From: Candidatus Gerdarchaeota archaeon
GTDB taxonomy: Archaea > Asgardarchaeota > Heimdallarchaeia > JABLTI01
Direction: 5' to 3'
DNA length: 31,526 nt
Assembly (NCBI GenBank): GCA_016840945.1
Contig: JAEORJ010000264.1
Location: forward strand, 1 to 31,526
A program made the translations under genes and the position numbers. Under the pieces are notes generated by a model. It was given only the letters and a program-made list of their open reading frames with translations. It did not search any database and was not told the DNA's origin. Below are positions 1 through 9,083 of the stretch, piece by piece. Each line of letters begins with the position of its first letter. Position 1 is the stretch's first letter.

Positions 1-91
1 ATTAATAAAATATTGGCAATATAATTTCTATCCACAATAATTATCTATATAATATTATATAGGTACTTATGAATGTGGTTTAGGTATTATA

Positions 92-109
92 AGTAATATA
101 TGTATTACT
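92..109. promoter_or_regulatory. GTATTAC inverted pair
   Basis: AGTAATA and TATTACT form a 7-base inverted repeat around a 4-base centre. It belongs to the GTATTAC/GTAATAC family that recurs through 1-1560 and is a possible protein-binding site. Confidence 0.4.
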
Positions 110-467
110 CCTAAATAATTTTTCCATTAATAAAATAGATCAACAATAATATTTGTATAAATTTAGAAAAAGGACATTATTAAAAAAAATATAAAATTTA
201 ATATTGCTTATAATATTTGTATTAGATGTATTACAAGTATTATAAATAATTATTGTATTATAAATAATATAAATATTATATAATTTTACGTTATTTACTT
301 AATTAAAAGGACTGTTTTTGTATGTTGATAGAAATATCCTCAACAAATAAAAAGATTTCAATTCTCAGGAAAACAAATTTGTTTCTTAATTACAACATTC
401 TTCCCTTTACTATAATATTAAAACAAAAACCTTTTCAAATATGTAAATTTGTAATATTCAAATTACT

Positions 468-485
468 AGTAATACTAGTATTACT
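468..485. promoter_or_regulatory. Perfect 18-base palindrome AGTAATACTAGTATTACT
   Basis: A perfect palindrome in which GTAATAC and GTATTAC face each other across a TAG-type centre. It is the best-formed member of the heptamer family upstream of the small gene at 1037, and is inferred to be an operator for an unidentified dimeric DNA-binding protein. Confidence 0.5.
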
Positions 486-808
486 GATAATAATTATAAA
501 AGCTAATTCTAGATCTTTAACTAAAAAATGAGCCTGATTTTGTGAAAAAAAAATGGAATTGCTGAATTAAAAGGTATTATTTTATTGGAAATACATAACA
601 CAGCAATAAGGGCACAAAAAAGAAATTTATTGGAAGGATGAATCTAATAAAATGATAATATTTCTATTACTTTTAGACATAATATCAAATATTTACTTGG
701 ATTAGATGTATAAATATAAGGAGTAACTCATCTAATTGATTGATTTTTCTAGAAATTCAATTAATACAAATCATTTTATAAAAATTTAAGCTGTTAAGTG
801 TATTGTTT

Positions 809-824
809 GTATTACTTGTAATAC
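809..824. promoter_or_regulatory. GTATTAC-TT-GTAATAC inverted pair
   Basis: Two exact heptamers in inverted orientation with a 2-base spacer, about 210 bases upstream of the gene at 1037. Same family as 468-485. An operator role is inferred from repetition and symmetry only. Confidence 0.5.
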
Positions 825-1036
825 CATGCTATAAAAATCTCGTCTTTTTTCAATAAAATATAAAAAAAATTAGTGTTTTTTGATGGTTTTTTGTGTGTTT
901 AATTTTATTTATATAATATAACAAAATGTCAATAATTCTACTAATTTATGACATAATGAATAATTTTTGTATAAATAGAAACATTTTAGAAACACATATA
1001 TCAGTCGTATGATATTGTATACTTTAAGTGATTATA

Positions 1037-1537
1037 ATGAATAATAATGAATTTACCATAATAAAAAAACAAGTTAGAGAAATACTTAGTAATCCTATGA
1101 TTAAACTATTTTACACTAATGAGAAAGATATAGTAAAAGGATCAAAGGAATGGACTAATTTAACAAAGACACAATTAGAAACTCTTGTAATAGATTTAGT
1201 ATGTGATGAGGTTAATCCTAATATAGGATATCTAGAAAGGGGAAAAATCAGAGGAGTTACTAAAAGATCCTTTTATCAATCACTAGAACAGGCAAGATTA
1301 AATCTTATTAGAGCAATTTTCACAATAATGATAGCAGGGGCTTTACACATAATAGATTCACCTAGATTAGCTGATTTTAATGAATTATCACAAAATTTTA
1401 TCGATCTTATTGAAATTGAAAGATTGGAAAATCAATCAACTGAAGAAAAAGAGAATTGGATTAAAATATATACAAAGATGATTTTTGACAATGTTGAGAA
1501 ATTAAAAAAACAAACATCATTAAAGAACCCCGAGTAA
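1037..1537 (+). CDS. Unknown protein, possible helix-turn-helix
   Basis: I do not recognise this family. An in-frame GTG at 1028 would give 169 residues. The ATG at 1037 (166 residues) is preferred because an AAGTGAT Shine-Dalgarno-like stretch lies a few bases before it, overlapping the GTG. The protein is mostly helical. Its central part, about residues 60-105, has the look of an archaeal helix-turn-helix core (TKRSFYQSLEQARLNLIRAI followed by a hydrophobic helix), and the C-terminus is charged and helical. No signal peptide or metal site is seen. It is isolated, preceded by about 1 kb of non-coding DNA and convergent with hypF. GTATTAC-type repeats flank it on both sides, so an autoregulated DNA-binding protein is possible, but the sequence does not prove it. 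Confidence 0.7.
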   Translation: MNNNEFTIIKKQVREILSNPMIKLFYTNEKDIVKGSKEWTNLTKTQLETLVIDLVCDEVNPNIGYLERGKIRGVTKRSFYQSLEQARLNLIRAIFTIMIAGALHIIDSPRLADFNELSQNFIDLIEIERLENQSTEEKENWIKIYTKMIFDNVEKLKKQTSLKNPE

Positions 1538-1542
1538 TAAAT

Positions 1543-1558
1543 GTAATACTAGTAATAC
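1543..1558. promoter_or_regulatory. Direct pair GTAATAC-TA-GTAATAC
   Basis: Two exact GTAATAC heptamers in direct orientation, 9 bases apart, in the 26-base gap between the convergent ends of the 1037 gene and hypF. A position after both genes argues against a simple promoter operator, so the family may serve another DNA-level role. Confidence 0.4.
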
Positions 1559-1563
1559 ATATT

Positions 1564-3882
1564 TTATTTATCTCTGAAATGCGCAACAATAGCTTGACCT
1601 GAACTAATACAACCATCACCACAAGGCAAATTCTTATGTAATAAAAATTCAAGCTTCTCATTTGAAATTCTTTCATTTAGCTGTTTAACAATAATATCAT
1701 TATATGCTACTCCGCCACTAAAACCTATTTTATTGATAGAATTATTTTTAGCGTAGTCAATAGCAACATCAGCAAATTGGTTTGCTAGTTCATAATGAAC
1801 AGCAAAAGCAATATCCGCTGGTTTTTCACCTTGTATATAATTAAGATAAACTTGATATATTAATGATGAAGTATCAATCATACCATTTTTTGAATCTTTA
1901 AGTTGGAATTGTACTTTATCCTTTTTACCTTTTTTAGCTAAAGATTCTAGAGCTATTGATGGTTCTCCTTCATATGTTCTTTCATAACATGTTTTGAGTA
2001 AAGCACTTGCTGAAGCTAAAATTCGTCCTGTACTAGTGCTTTCATAAACATTTATACCTTTTTTGAGTTGTACAAGTAATACCTGTATTTCACTTTCTTT
2101 ACCAGGAAATCCTTCAACATAGATTTCAGAGAGCAACTTAGATAATTCACTGTCACTATAATACTTTGATAATATCCCTGCTGCCATTCTTATTGGAAAA
2201 TATGTTGCTCTATCTCCACCAATCATTTTTTGTTCTTCTAAATGGCCTATTCGTTTATAGTTAGAATAGTTACAATGAAAAATTTCTCCCCCCCATATCT
2301 TACCATCATCTCCATAACCAACTCCATCAGCTATAATAGCTACAATTTCCTCATCTTTATTGATTGTATTATCAATCATTAAGGCAGCAGCATGTGCATG
2401 ATGATGTTGTATTTCATAGGCTCGGGAGTTATAAATAGCAGATAATTTAATTGCTAAATTACTTGATAGAAAATTAGGATGTAAGTCATATCCTATTGTA
2501 TCATAACGCTCTACATCTAAAAGATGGGCTAGATGCTTAATTGCAGATTCTAAAAAATCATAAGATTCAATTGTATTTATATCGCCAATATATTGTGTTG
2601 GAAAACAACGATTTTTTAAAACTATTGCTCCTGTTGAAGTCAATAATGGTCCAACGCCTAAACTTATCTCATCACCTATATTAAAAGGCAAGTTGATGGG
2701 TTCAGGAACATATCCCCTTGATCGTCTAATTATAGCTGGTTGATTATTTGTAATTCTAATAACGCTATCATCAGAACGCTGATATATCCTTCTATTATGC
2801 ATAAGAATGAAATCAGCGAGTTCTCCAGATTTCTTTAGAATTGTCTCATTATCGATATACATCGGAATATCTGAAGGATTTGCACTAGTTAATACCATTG
2901 CGGGTTCTGCGAATTTGTCGAGGATCAATGAATGAATACCAGAATATGGTAACATAACTCCTATGTTATGTAAATTTGGTGATAGCCATTTTGATAATGG
3001 AAATGGTTCATTCTTCTCAAGTAAAACAATTGGTTTTCTATAACTTTTAAGCAATCTTTCTTCTAAGCTACTAATTTTTGCGTATTTTTGAATTTGATCG
3101 ATTTCTCTCGAGATAATTGCAAATGGTTTATACTTTCTTTTACCTTTTCTTACTCTAAGTCTAAGTATTGGTTCATCATTTATAGTTGAACACGCTAAAT
3201 GTGTACCCCCAATTCCTTTTATAGCAATTATATTTCCTTCATTTAATAAAGCAACTACATCATCAATTACATTTTTTGTTTGGATTTTTTCCCCTTTATT
3301 ATTATAAAATGTAAAACTTGGACCACATTTATTACAACAAGTTGTTTGCGCATGATAGCGTCGATCCAAAGGATTTGTATATTCCTTTTCACAATCGGGA
3401 CATAAAGGAAAATCAACCATGGTAGTGTTTGGACGATCATAAGGTAAATCAGTAATTGTTGTGTATCTTGGACCACATATTGCACAAGAAGTGAATGCAT
3501 ATTTGAATCTATTATCTTTTGGATTCTTCATATCTTCAAGGCAATTTTCACAGATAGAAATATCAGGAGGGAGGTAAGAAATACCGCTTGTTTTATCAGA
3601 AGAGCTTTTAATTATCACAAAATCCGAAAACTCATTTTGATGATCATGCCAATTTACATAAAAACTTTCATATTTGGCTATGTATGGTTTTTCATTATTT
3701 AATGAATCTAAAAAAGATAGAATATGCTTTTTTTCCCCTTCTACAATTATATATACTCCTGCATCGCCCATATTTCTTACGAAACCTCGCAAATCATATT
3801 TTATAGCCATCCTATAAACAAATGGTCTATAGCCTATCCCCTGTACGATTCCGCTACAATTGATTTGAGCTCGAGATTTCAA
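1564..3882 (-). CDS. hypF: HypF, hydrogenase maturation carbamoyltransferase
   Basis: HypF takes the carbamoyl group from carbamoyl phosphate and transfers it to the C-terminal cysteine of HypE, the first step in making the cyanide ligands of the NiFe-hydrogenase active site. All expected domains are present. An acylphosphatase domain (about residues 5-92) has the signature GIVQGIGYRPFVYRMA. Two zinc fingers follow, each with the pattern C-x2-C-x18-C-x2-C (about 110-185). A YrdC-like domain comes next (KGIGGTHLACS near 225), then a Kae1-like C-terminal domain with a HHHAH metal motif and a GVGYGDDG stretch. The length of 772 matches the family. The start is TTG at 3882, preceded by GAGGAAG. 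No other hyp or hydrogenase genes lie in the window, so the partner enzymes must be elsewhere. The cytoplasmic location is inferred. Confidence 0.96.
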   Translation of the reverse strand: MKSRAQINCSGIVQGIGYRPFVYRMAIKYDLRGFVRNMGDAGVYIIVEGEKKHILSFLDSLNNEKPYIAKYESFYVNWHDHQNEFSDFVIIKSSSDKTSGISYLPPDISICENCLEDMKNPKDNRFKYAFTSCAICGPRYTTITDLPYDRPNTTMVDFPLCPDCEKEYTNPLDRRYHAQTTCCNKCGPSFTFYNNKGEKIQTKNVIDDVVALLNEGNIIAIKGIGGTHLACSTINDEPILRLRVRKGKRKYKPFAIISREIDQIQKYAKISSLEERLLKSYRKPIVLLEKNEPFPLSKWLSPNLHNIGVMLPYSGIHSLILDKFAEPAMVLTSANPSDIPMYIDNETILKKSGELADFILMHNRRIYQRSDDSVIRITNNQPAIIRRSRGYVPEPINLPFNIGDEISLGVGPLLTSTGAIVLKNRCFPTQYIGDINTIESYDFLESAIKHLAHLLDVERYDTIGYDLHPNFLSSNLAIKLSAIYNSRAYEIQHHHAHAAALMIDNTINKDEEIVAIIADGVGYGDDGKIWGGEIFHCNYSNYKRIGHLEEQKMIGGDRATYFPIRMAAGILSKYYSDSELSKLLSEIYVEGFPGKESEIQVLLVQLKKGINVYESTSTGRILASASALLKTCYERTYEGEPSIALESLAKKGKKDKVQFQLKDSKNGMIDTSSLIYQVYLNYIQGEKPADIAFAVHYELANQFADVAIDYAKNNSINKIGFSGGVAYNDIIVKQLNERISNEKLEFLLHKNLPCGDGCISSGQAIVAHFRDK

Positions 3883-3957
3883 TATATCTTCCTCAATATA
3901 ATATTAAGTTTTATCTTTAAATTGACAACCATTTAGAAAATATAAATATGATTGGAT

Positions 3958-5454
3958 TTATTTGATATCAATTTGATCTAGAAAGAAATTTTTTGGGAAA
4001 AACCATGAGGCATCTTCTTCATTATAAAATTTGTAAGGGATAGGTCTAAAAATACCACTAGTTTTTGAAGCTAAAAAGAATTGCGTGTTTTTTAGATTTG
4101 GTAATGTTTCTCTTATTAAATCATTTAATCGATGAGCTCCATTCATTAAATCAACAGTTAATATTGCACCACCATTTTTGAATGTATAACAAAAAACTTG
4201 TGGCATTCTTGAGAGAATTATTTCTAATTTATTTAAATTATCAGCAGAAATATTTTCAAAAAAAAGAATTGCAGTTTGGTTTAAACCCATATAATACAAT
4301 AATATCATAGGGAAAAAAATTCCTTTAATTCTCTCGAGATGAAAATTGGTATCATCCCATGATAAAGAAAGTTTTTTGGATAAAGTTCTTACTGAACTAT
4401 CTAAATCTCTTCTATAAAGAGTCATTAATTTTAGATCAGTAATAGTATAATTGAAATTCTTACCTTCAAATGTAAATTTATGAAAAATGTCATTATAAGA
4501 TGTATTAATCTTTGAAGGCATGTTCATTACTCGTTCTTTAAACCAATCTATAAAAAAACCTGGCTTATTCGCTGTTAAAACAGTAGGTCTCTTGGAATAT
4601 TCGTAGTAAGTAAAATCAAGATTATTTGAAATGGTTTTGACTTCATCGCAATAGAAACTGCGTATTTTGCTTTCTTCACTTAATTTAAAAAGATAATCAA
4701 ACAAGTTGTGTTCATAGCTTTTTGGTAATGTAAGTGAAATAATATAATCATATCTTTGATTTGGGCATCTACGAATTGTTCTTGTAAAAGGAGATGAAAA
4801 ATAATCTGGAATAATATCACTAAATTCAGGCGCTGATTCAATCAAAATAATATATAGGTAAAGGCCAATTTTAGGATAATTTACTGTTCCAGTAACTCTA
4901 AAATAAGCGTTATTTCTTAAATAACCAATTCTTCTGCTAATATAATTTGCTCTAACATTTAATTTTGCAGATAAATTATCATTTGTATATTCCTTATCTT
5001 GTTTTAATGAATCATGAATAGTTTCTATAATTTTAACATCCATTTCAGATAATGGCACTACATAATATCTCTCAAGATCAAAAAGAATTGCACATGAATC
5101 ATCGAAAGACAATTGATCAAATTTTATTAATTGTTCTAATGAATTCTCAATAAAAAGACCATTCATAATTCTATCCAGATAAATGAAATCAATATAAGGT
5201 CGATAATGATATTCCCCCATGGGCAATTGCAGTATCTGGTGGTTTGTTTTACTACGCCAAAACTTAATTAATACATCCTTGTCCTCTTCTGTTTCCAAAT
5301 GTCGATAAATGAAAAGGAATCCTAAATCTTTAGCAATTTGAGAATTAATAGTTTTAACTTTAGGATATAGTTCCAACATCATTTTATCAAATATATTTGA
5401 TAAACTAATTTTTTCCTTTATAATTGATAAGTTATCAAATAATTGTTGAGACAT
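3958..5454 (-). CDS. Large regulator-like protein with two Lrp/AsnC-like halves
   Basis: A 498-residue protein that I read as two successive Lrp-like units. After an N-terminal alpha/beta part (1-135), a winged-helix segment is visible at about 145-185 (DNLSAKLNVRANYISRRIGY). An alpha/beta stretch at about 190-260 follows, with the RAM-domain style of alternating strands (YLYIILIE, YDYIISLTLP). A second helix-turn-helix-like segment lies at about 350-385 (LSKKLSLSWDDTNFHLERIK) and is again followed by an alpha/beta region to the C-terminus. Ordinary Lrp/AsnC proteins are about 150 residues. This layout suggests a transcription regulator built from fused, diverged repeats, but the assignment rests on pattern reading. 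The gene has its own AT-rich upstream region (5455-5691) and lies 75 bases before hypF on the same strand, so co-transcription is possible. Confidence 0.75.
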   Translation of the reverse strand: MSQQLFDNLSIIKEKISLSNIFDKMMLELYPKVKTINSQIAKDLGFLFIYRHLETEEDKDVLIKFWRSKTNHQILQLPMGEYHYRPYIDFIYLDRIMNGLFIENSLEQLIKFDQLSFDDSCAILFDLERYYVVPLSEMDVKIIETIHDSLKQDKEYTNDNLSAKLNVRANYISRRIGYLRNNAYFRVTGTVNYPKIGLYLYIILIESAPEFSDIIPDYFSSPFTRTIRRCPNQRYDYIISLTLPKSYEHNLFDYLFKLSEESKIRSFYCDEVKTISNNLDFTYYEYSKRPTVLTANKPGFFIDWFKERVMNMPSKINTSYNDIFHKFTFEGKNFNYTITDLKLMTLYRRDLDSSVRTLSKKLSLSWDDTNFHLERIKGIFFPMILLYYMGLNQTAILFFENISADNLNKLEIILSRMPQVFCYTFKNGGAILTVDLMNGAHRLNDLIRETLPNLKNTQFFLASKTSGIFRPIPYKFYNEEDASWFFPKNFFLDQIDIK

Positions 5455-5691
5455 AAATAATCAATGTCCTCTTCTCTTTTTCATATTGGAATTTATGAAG
5501 ATATAATTTATTATTTTTAATATGAACTATAGACCGAAACTTAGTTAAAATAAAAGTATAAAAACACCCAATTTACAATTTTTTAATAATAATAGTATAT
5601 AGTTTAAAGAGCGATTTAGTTAATTATCTTAATTGATGGAAATTATATATTATAAATGAACTCCTATAAAGTGATAAAGCAGTGAATTATT

Positions 5692-7530
5692 TTGGCTATT
5701 AAGGATAATATTCAATTAAAATTAAAATCTTTACCAGAAAAACCTGGCGTTTATATATTTAGGGATATAAAATCCAAAGTAATTTACATAGGAAAAGCTA
5801 AAGCACTAAATAAAAGAATTAAATCATATTTTATTAAAAATACAATTGAAAACAAATCAATTGAAATACAAAATGAAGCTATTGATATTGAATTTATAAT
5901 CACAAATTCTGAGATGGAAGCATTAATTCTTGAGAATAATTTAATTAAAATACACAAACCAAGACTAAATGCTCGTCTTAAAGATGATAAAACCTTTCCA
6001 TACCTAAAGGTTACTACAAACGAAGAAATCCCAAGAGTAGAAATAGTTAGAAAAAGAGAGAAGGATAATAACATATATTTCGGCCCATATACTGATACAA
6101 AAGCTTTAAGAATTGCTCTTAAAAAAGCATTAACAGTTTTTCCAATTGCTAGATGTAAAAGAATAATTAAAATTGGGAAAATTGATCGTTCTTGTTTATT
6201 TTATCAATTGGATAGATGCTTGGCTCCATGCGTTAACAAAGTAACCCTAAGTGAATATAAAAAAGAAGTTAACCAATTCATAAAATTGTTTGAAGGTAAA
6301 CAATTAGAAATAATGAATGAATTGAAACAAGAAATGAAAATAGCATCGGATAATTTAGAATATGAAAAAGCAGCAATAATTAGAGATAAAATAATTGCTT
6401 TAGATAAGGTATTACAAAATCAAACAATTGTATCTAAAAATCTCAATGCTGAATACGATATTATTGGATTGTCAAAAGATAATCAATCTTCGTTAATACA
6501 GATCTTAATTATGAGGCAAGGAAGAATAATAGAACAAAAGCATTTTGCCATGGAATTACCAAATTTCTTAGATGAAATTGAAATTGTTACGTCTTTTATC
6601 AAACAATACTATTCAAAAACTAATCTTATACCTAAAAAAATAATTACACAATTTAAGGTAGATGATAATGCAATAAATGAATGGTTATCTAGTTTATTAG
6701 GAGTGGAATATCAACAAATTATAGACTTACCAAGTAATGAAGAAGAAAAATCATTAATTGAATTAGCTAACGATAATGCTAAAATAAACAAATCAGTAAT
6801 AACAAAAATTCAGAAGATAAAAGAAGATAAAAACATTGAAGGATTACAAGAATTAAAGGAAACCCTGAATCTTGAGGAGATGCCTTCAAGAATAGAAGCA
6901 TTTGACATTTCAACATTACAAGGATCAAATAATGTTGCTTCATGTGTTGTTTTTGAGAATGGAAAATTAAACAAAAAGGATTACCGGCATTTCAAAGTAA
7001 AAACGATTTTAGGGCAAGATGATTATGGCTCCATGAGAGAGATTATTAGAAGAAGATTTTCTGGAAGTTTGGCTAATACATTAAAAGAACCTGATTTAAT
7101 TGTTATAGATGGGGGTTCAGGGCAGGTAAGTGCTGCTTCTTCTGTACTTGATGACTTAAAAATTAAAATTCCATTGATTGGATTAGCAAAAGAATTTGAA
7201 GAAATACATTTTCCAGATGAACGAAAACCAATTAAGCTTGATAAGAGGTCTGAAGGATTGAAAATACTACAAAGGATAAGAGATGAAGCTCATAGATTTG
7301 CTATAACTTATCATAGACAAAAGAGAAGCAAAACAATGCTACAATCATCATTGGAAAGAATTGAGGGGGTTGGAACAAAAAGAATGGATATTTTAATTGA
7401 ATACTTTGGTAGTATAGAAAATATAAAAAAAGCAACAATTCTTGAATTGGAAAATGTAAAAGGAATAGATAAAAATTTGGCTAAAAAAATCTATGATTAT
7501 TATAAAAATGATATAAATAACTTATTTTAA
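5692..7530 (+). CDS. uvrC: UvrC, nucleotide excision repair endonuclease subunit
   Basis: UvrC makes both incisions around bulky DNA lesions after UvrA and UvrB have located them. The architecture is complete: a GIY-YIG nuclease at about 15-95 (PGVYIF then YIGKAKALNKR), a cysteine-containing linker (about 155-180), a UVR domain near 205-240 that contacts UvrB, an RNase H-like endonuclease domain (FDISTLQG, DGGSGQ, RDEAHRFAITYHR) and a C-terminal helix-hairpin-helix region (about 555-610). Its 612 residues are normal for the family. The start is TTG at 5692 with an AGTGA Shine-Dalgarno-like element upstream. UvrABC is a bacterial system that occurs in some archaea, generally explained by transfer. 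uvrA and uvrB are not in this window. Base composition does not differ obviously from its neighbours, so any transfer is not recent. Confidence 0.97.
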   Translation: MAIKDNIQLKLKSLPEKPGVYIFRDIKSKVIYIGKAKALNKRIKSYFIKNTIENKSIEIQNEAIDIEFIITNSEMEALILENNLIKIHKPRLNARLKDDKTFPYLKVTTNEEIPRVEIVRKREKDNNIYFGPYTDTKALRIALKKALTVFPIARCKRIIKIGKIDRSCLFYQLDRCLAPCVNKVTLSEYKKEVNQFIKLFEGKQLEIMNELKQEMKIASDNLEYEKAAIIRDKIIALDKVLQNQTIVSKNLNAEYDIIGLSKDNQSSLIQILIMRQGRIIEQKHFAMELPNFLDEIEIVTSFIKQYYSKTNLIPKKIITQFKVDDNAINEWLSSLLGVEYQQIIDLPSNEEEKSLIELANDNAKINKSVITKIQKIKEDKNIEGLQELKETLNLEEMPSRIEAFDISTLQGSNNVASCVVFENGKLNKKDYRHFKVKTILGQDDYGSMREIIRRRFSGSLANTLKEPDLIVIDGGSGQVSAASSVLDDLKIKIPLIGLAKEFEEIHFPDERKPIKLDKRSEGLKILQRIRDEAHRFAITYHRQKRSKTMLQSSLERIEGVGTKRMDILIEYFGSIENIKKATILELENVKGIDKNLAKKIYDYYKNDINNLF

Positions 7531-7592
7531 TAGATTTATTGTATGAGTCGTAAAACCTATATATGTGCAAAGAGATATATTAGAAGAAAAAT

Positions 7593-7605
7593 AAACCTTT
7601 ATATT
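7593..7605 (+). promoter_or_regulatory. Probable BRE/TATA box for the dppBC pair
   Basis: AAACC followed by TTTATATT fits an archaeal BRE/TATA element. It lies about 58 bases before the dppB-like start, placing transcription initiation near 7630. It is the only good candidate between uvrC and dppB. Confidence 0.4.
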
Positions 7606-7662
7606 GCAATAAAAAAGGAAAATTTTAGTCAAAATTATCTAACATATGTGAGATGTTGAATA

Positions 7663-9069
7663 ATGTCTATGAGAAGCTATGCTATAAGACGTATACTTTA
7701 TATCTTGCCTACATTGCTTGGAATTTCAATTGTTAGTTTTGCGCTCATTGCTGCATCTCCTGGAGATCCTATTCAAATTAGAATGGGGCTGTTTAAAGGA
7801 GAACAAACACAATATGTAGCGAGATATAATGAAATTGGTCTACAAATTGGTCTTCTACAAAAACAAGGACAAGATAATGTGACATATAATATAGATATGG
7901 ATTCAGTAAATGGATTCTCTATGAAAACATTTAATGTCACAGGACCTAAGTCTGGAAATGTAGATTATACTACTGTAACATTAGTCCTGCGTAGTGATGT
8001 CAACAGAACATTTAGTATCTCTGGTTATAATCTTAACATAACTGTTCCTGGGAACTATGAAACTACAGAGGTAACCTTTGTAGCAAACATAAACTCATTT
8101 TTAGAAGAATACAACCAAACATCCCAACAAATACAATATAAATTAATACAAACTTTTGAGTACACAGCAACTGGTTTAGAATGGGATACAGGAACCATGA
8201 TCGTTGATCACCCCGTTTATGTTCGAGTTAATGTCGTTTTACGATATTTTCAATGGTTAGGATTAATGAAGAGATACATATGGGAAGAAGGCACCTACGA
8301 ACGCAGTGGAATTTTCCAAGGTGATTTTGGTCGTTCTTGGCACTGGGTAGAAGGCAGTGGAGAATTAGGAAAACCAATTACAGATATTATAATTAACCGA
8401 ATGTGGTACACTTTGTTCTTAACAACACCAGCCTTTTTAATAAGTACAATTCTGGCAACAGTAATAGGTGTAGTACAAGCAACAAGGCAATACTCAATCT
8501 GGGATAAAGGGGTAACACTTGCGTCACTAATTGGTTACTCAATGCCAACATTTTGGCTGGCAAAATTGGTAATGTTAGCATCATTTTATATGTTCAACTT
8601 TACCGGAGCAACACAAGGAGAAGCATTTAGAGAACCGTTCATTCTGAACCCACAATTCTATGTATTCTTAATACTACCAACAATAACACTAGTATTGACA
8701 GGATTAGTATTTTTAGCAAGATTAACGCGTTCTCAATTACTGGATATCTTAAGACAAGATTATATTGTTACTGCCAGAGCAAAAGGATTAGCCGAAAGAT
8801 CTGTAATTTACAAACATGCTTTCAGAAATGCGTTACTACCAATTATAACTGTAGTTGGTATGTCTCTACCTGGACTTCTAGGTGGAGCTGTAATGACAGA
8901 AGGTGTGTTTGGTTGGCCAGGGTTAGGAACGGTGTTTTTGACGAGTTCGTTGCAAAGAGACCATCCTATGATGATGGCAACAAATTTCATCTTTGGTGGT
9001 TTATTCCTTATATTCAGGTTACTGGTTGATTTGAGCTATGCTCTAGTCGATCCAAGGATAAGGTATTAG
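7663..9069 (+). CDS. DppB-type ABC transporter permease with large extracytoplasmic insertion
   Basis: An inner-membrane permease subunit of a peptide/nickel-type ABC importer. The N-terminus (RRILYILPTLLGISIVSFAL) is the first membrane helix, followed by PGDP. The C-terminal half has the usual helices and the EAA loop that contacts the ATPase (DYIVTARAKGLAERSVIYKH then FRNALLPI), then EGVFGWPGLG and the family-typical end LVDPRIRY. At 468 residues it is about 120-140 longer than a typical DppB. The extra length sits between the first helix and the GDFGRS motif, about residues 62-183. This insert is beta-rich and carries five N-x-T sequons, as expected outside the cell. It is followed after 14 bases by the DppC-type partner. 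No binding protein or ATPase gene is present here, so the substrate is unknown. Confidence 0.93.
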   Translation: MSMRSYAIRRILYILPTLLGISIVSFALIAASPGDPIQIRMGLFKGEQTQYVARYNEIGLQIGLLQKQGQDNVTYNIDMDSVNGFSMKTFNVTGPKSGNVDYTTVTLVLRSDVNRTFSISGYNLNITVPGNYETTEVTFVANINSFLEEYNQTSQQIQYKLIQTFEYTATGLEWDTGTMIVDHPVYVRVNVVLRYFQWLGLMKRYIWEEGTYERSGIFQGDFGRSWHWVEGSGELGKPITDIIINRMWYTLFLTTPAFLISTILATVIGVVQATRQYSIWDKGVTLASLIGYSMPTFWLAKLVMLASFYMFNFTGATQGEAFREPFILNPQFYVFLILPTITLVLTGLVFLARLTRSQLLDILRQDYIVTARAKGLAERSVIYKHAFRNALLPIITVVGMSLPGLLGGAVMTEGVFGWPGLGTVFLTSSLQRDHPMMMATNFIFGGLFLIFRLLVDLSYALVDPRIRY

Positions 9070-9083
9070 GAGCTGATTAGAAA

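Larger units (their letters stand above)
1..1036. other. AT-rich intergenic region with heptamer repeats
   Basis: About 1 kb of very AT-rich sequence with no convincing gene. A 69-codon open frame at 322-531 has low-complexity composition and no clear ribosome binding site, so I do not call it. The notable content is a set of exact GTATTAC or GTAATAC heptamers at 102, 228, 469, 478, 809 and 818, continuing after the downstream gene at 1543 and 1552. Several are arranged as inverted or direct pairs. No tRNA, rRNA or CRISPR array was seen. Confidence 0.6.

Noticed and set aside
322..531. 69-codon open frame in the AT-rich left region
   Set aside because: Low-complexity composition, no ribosome binding site, and it overlaps the 468-485 palindrome. 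It reads as chance.
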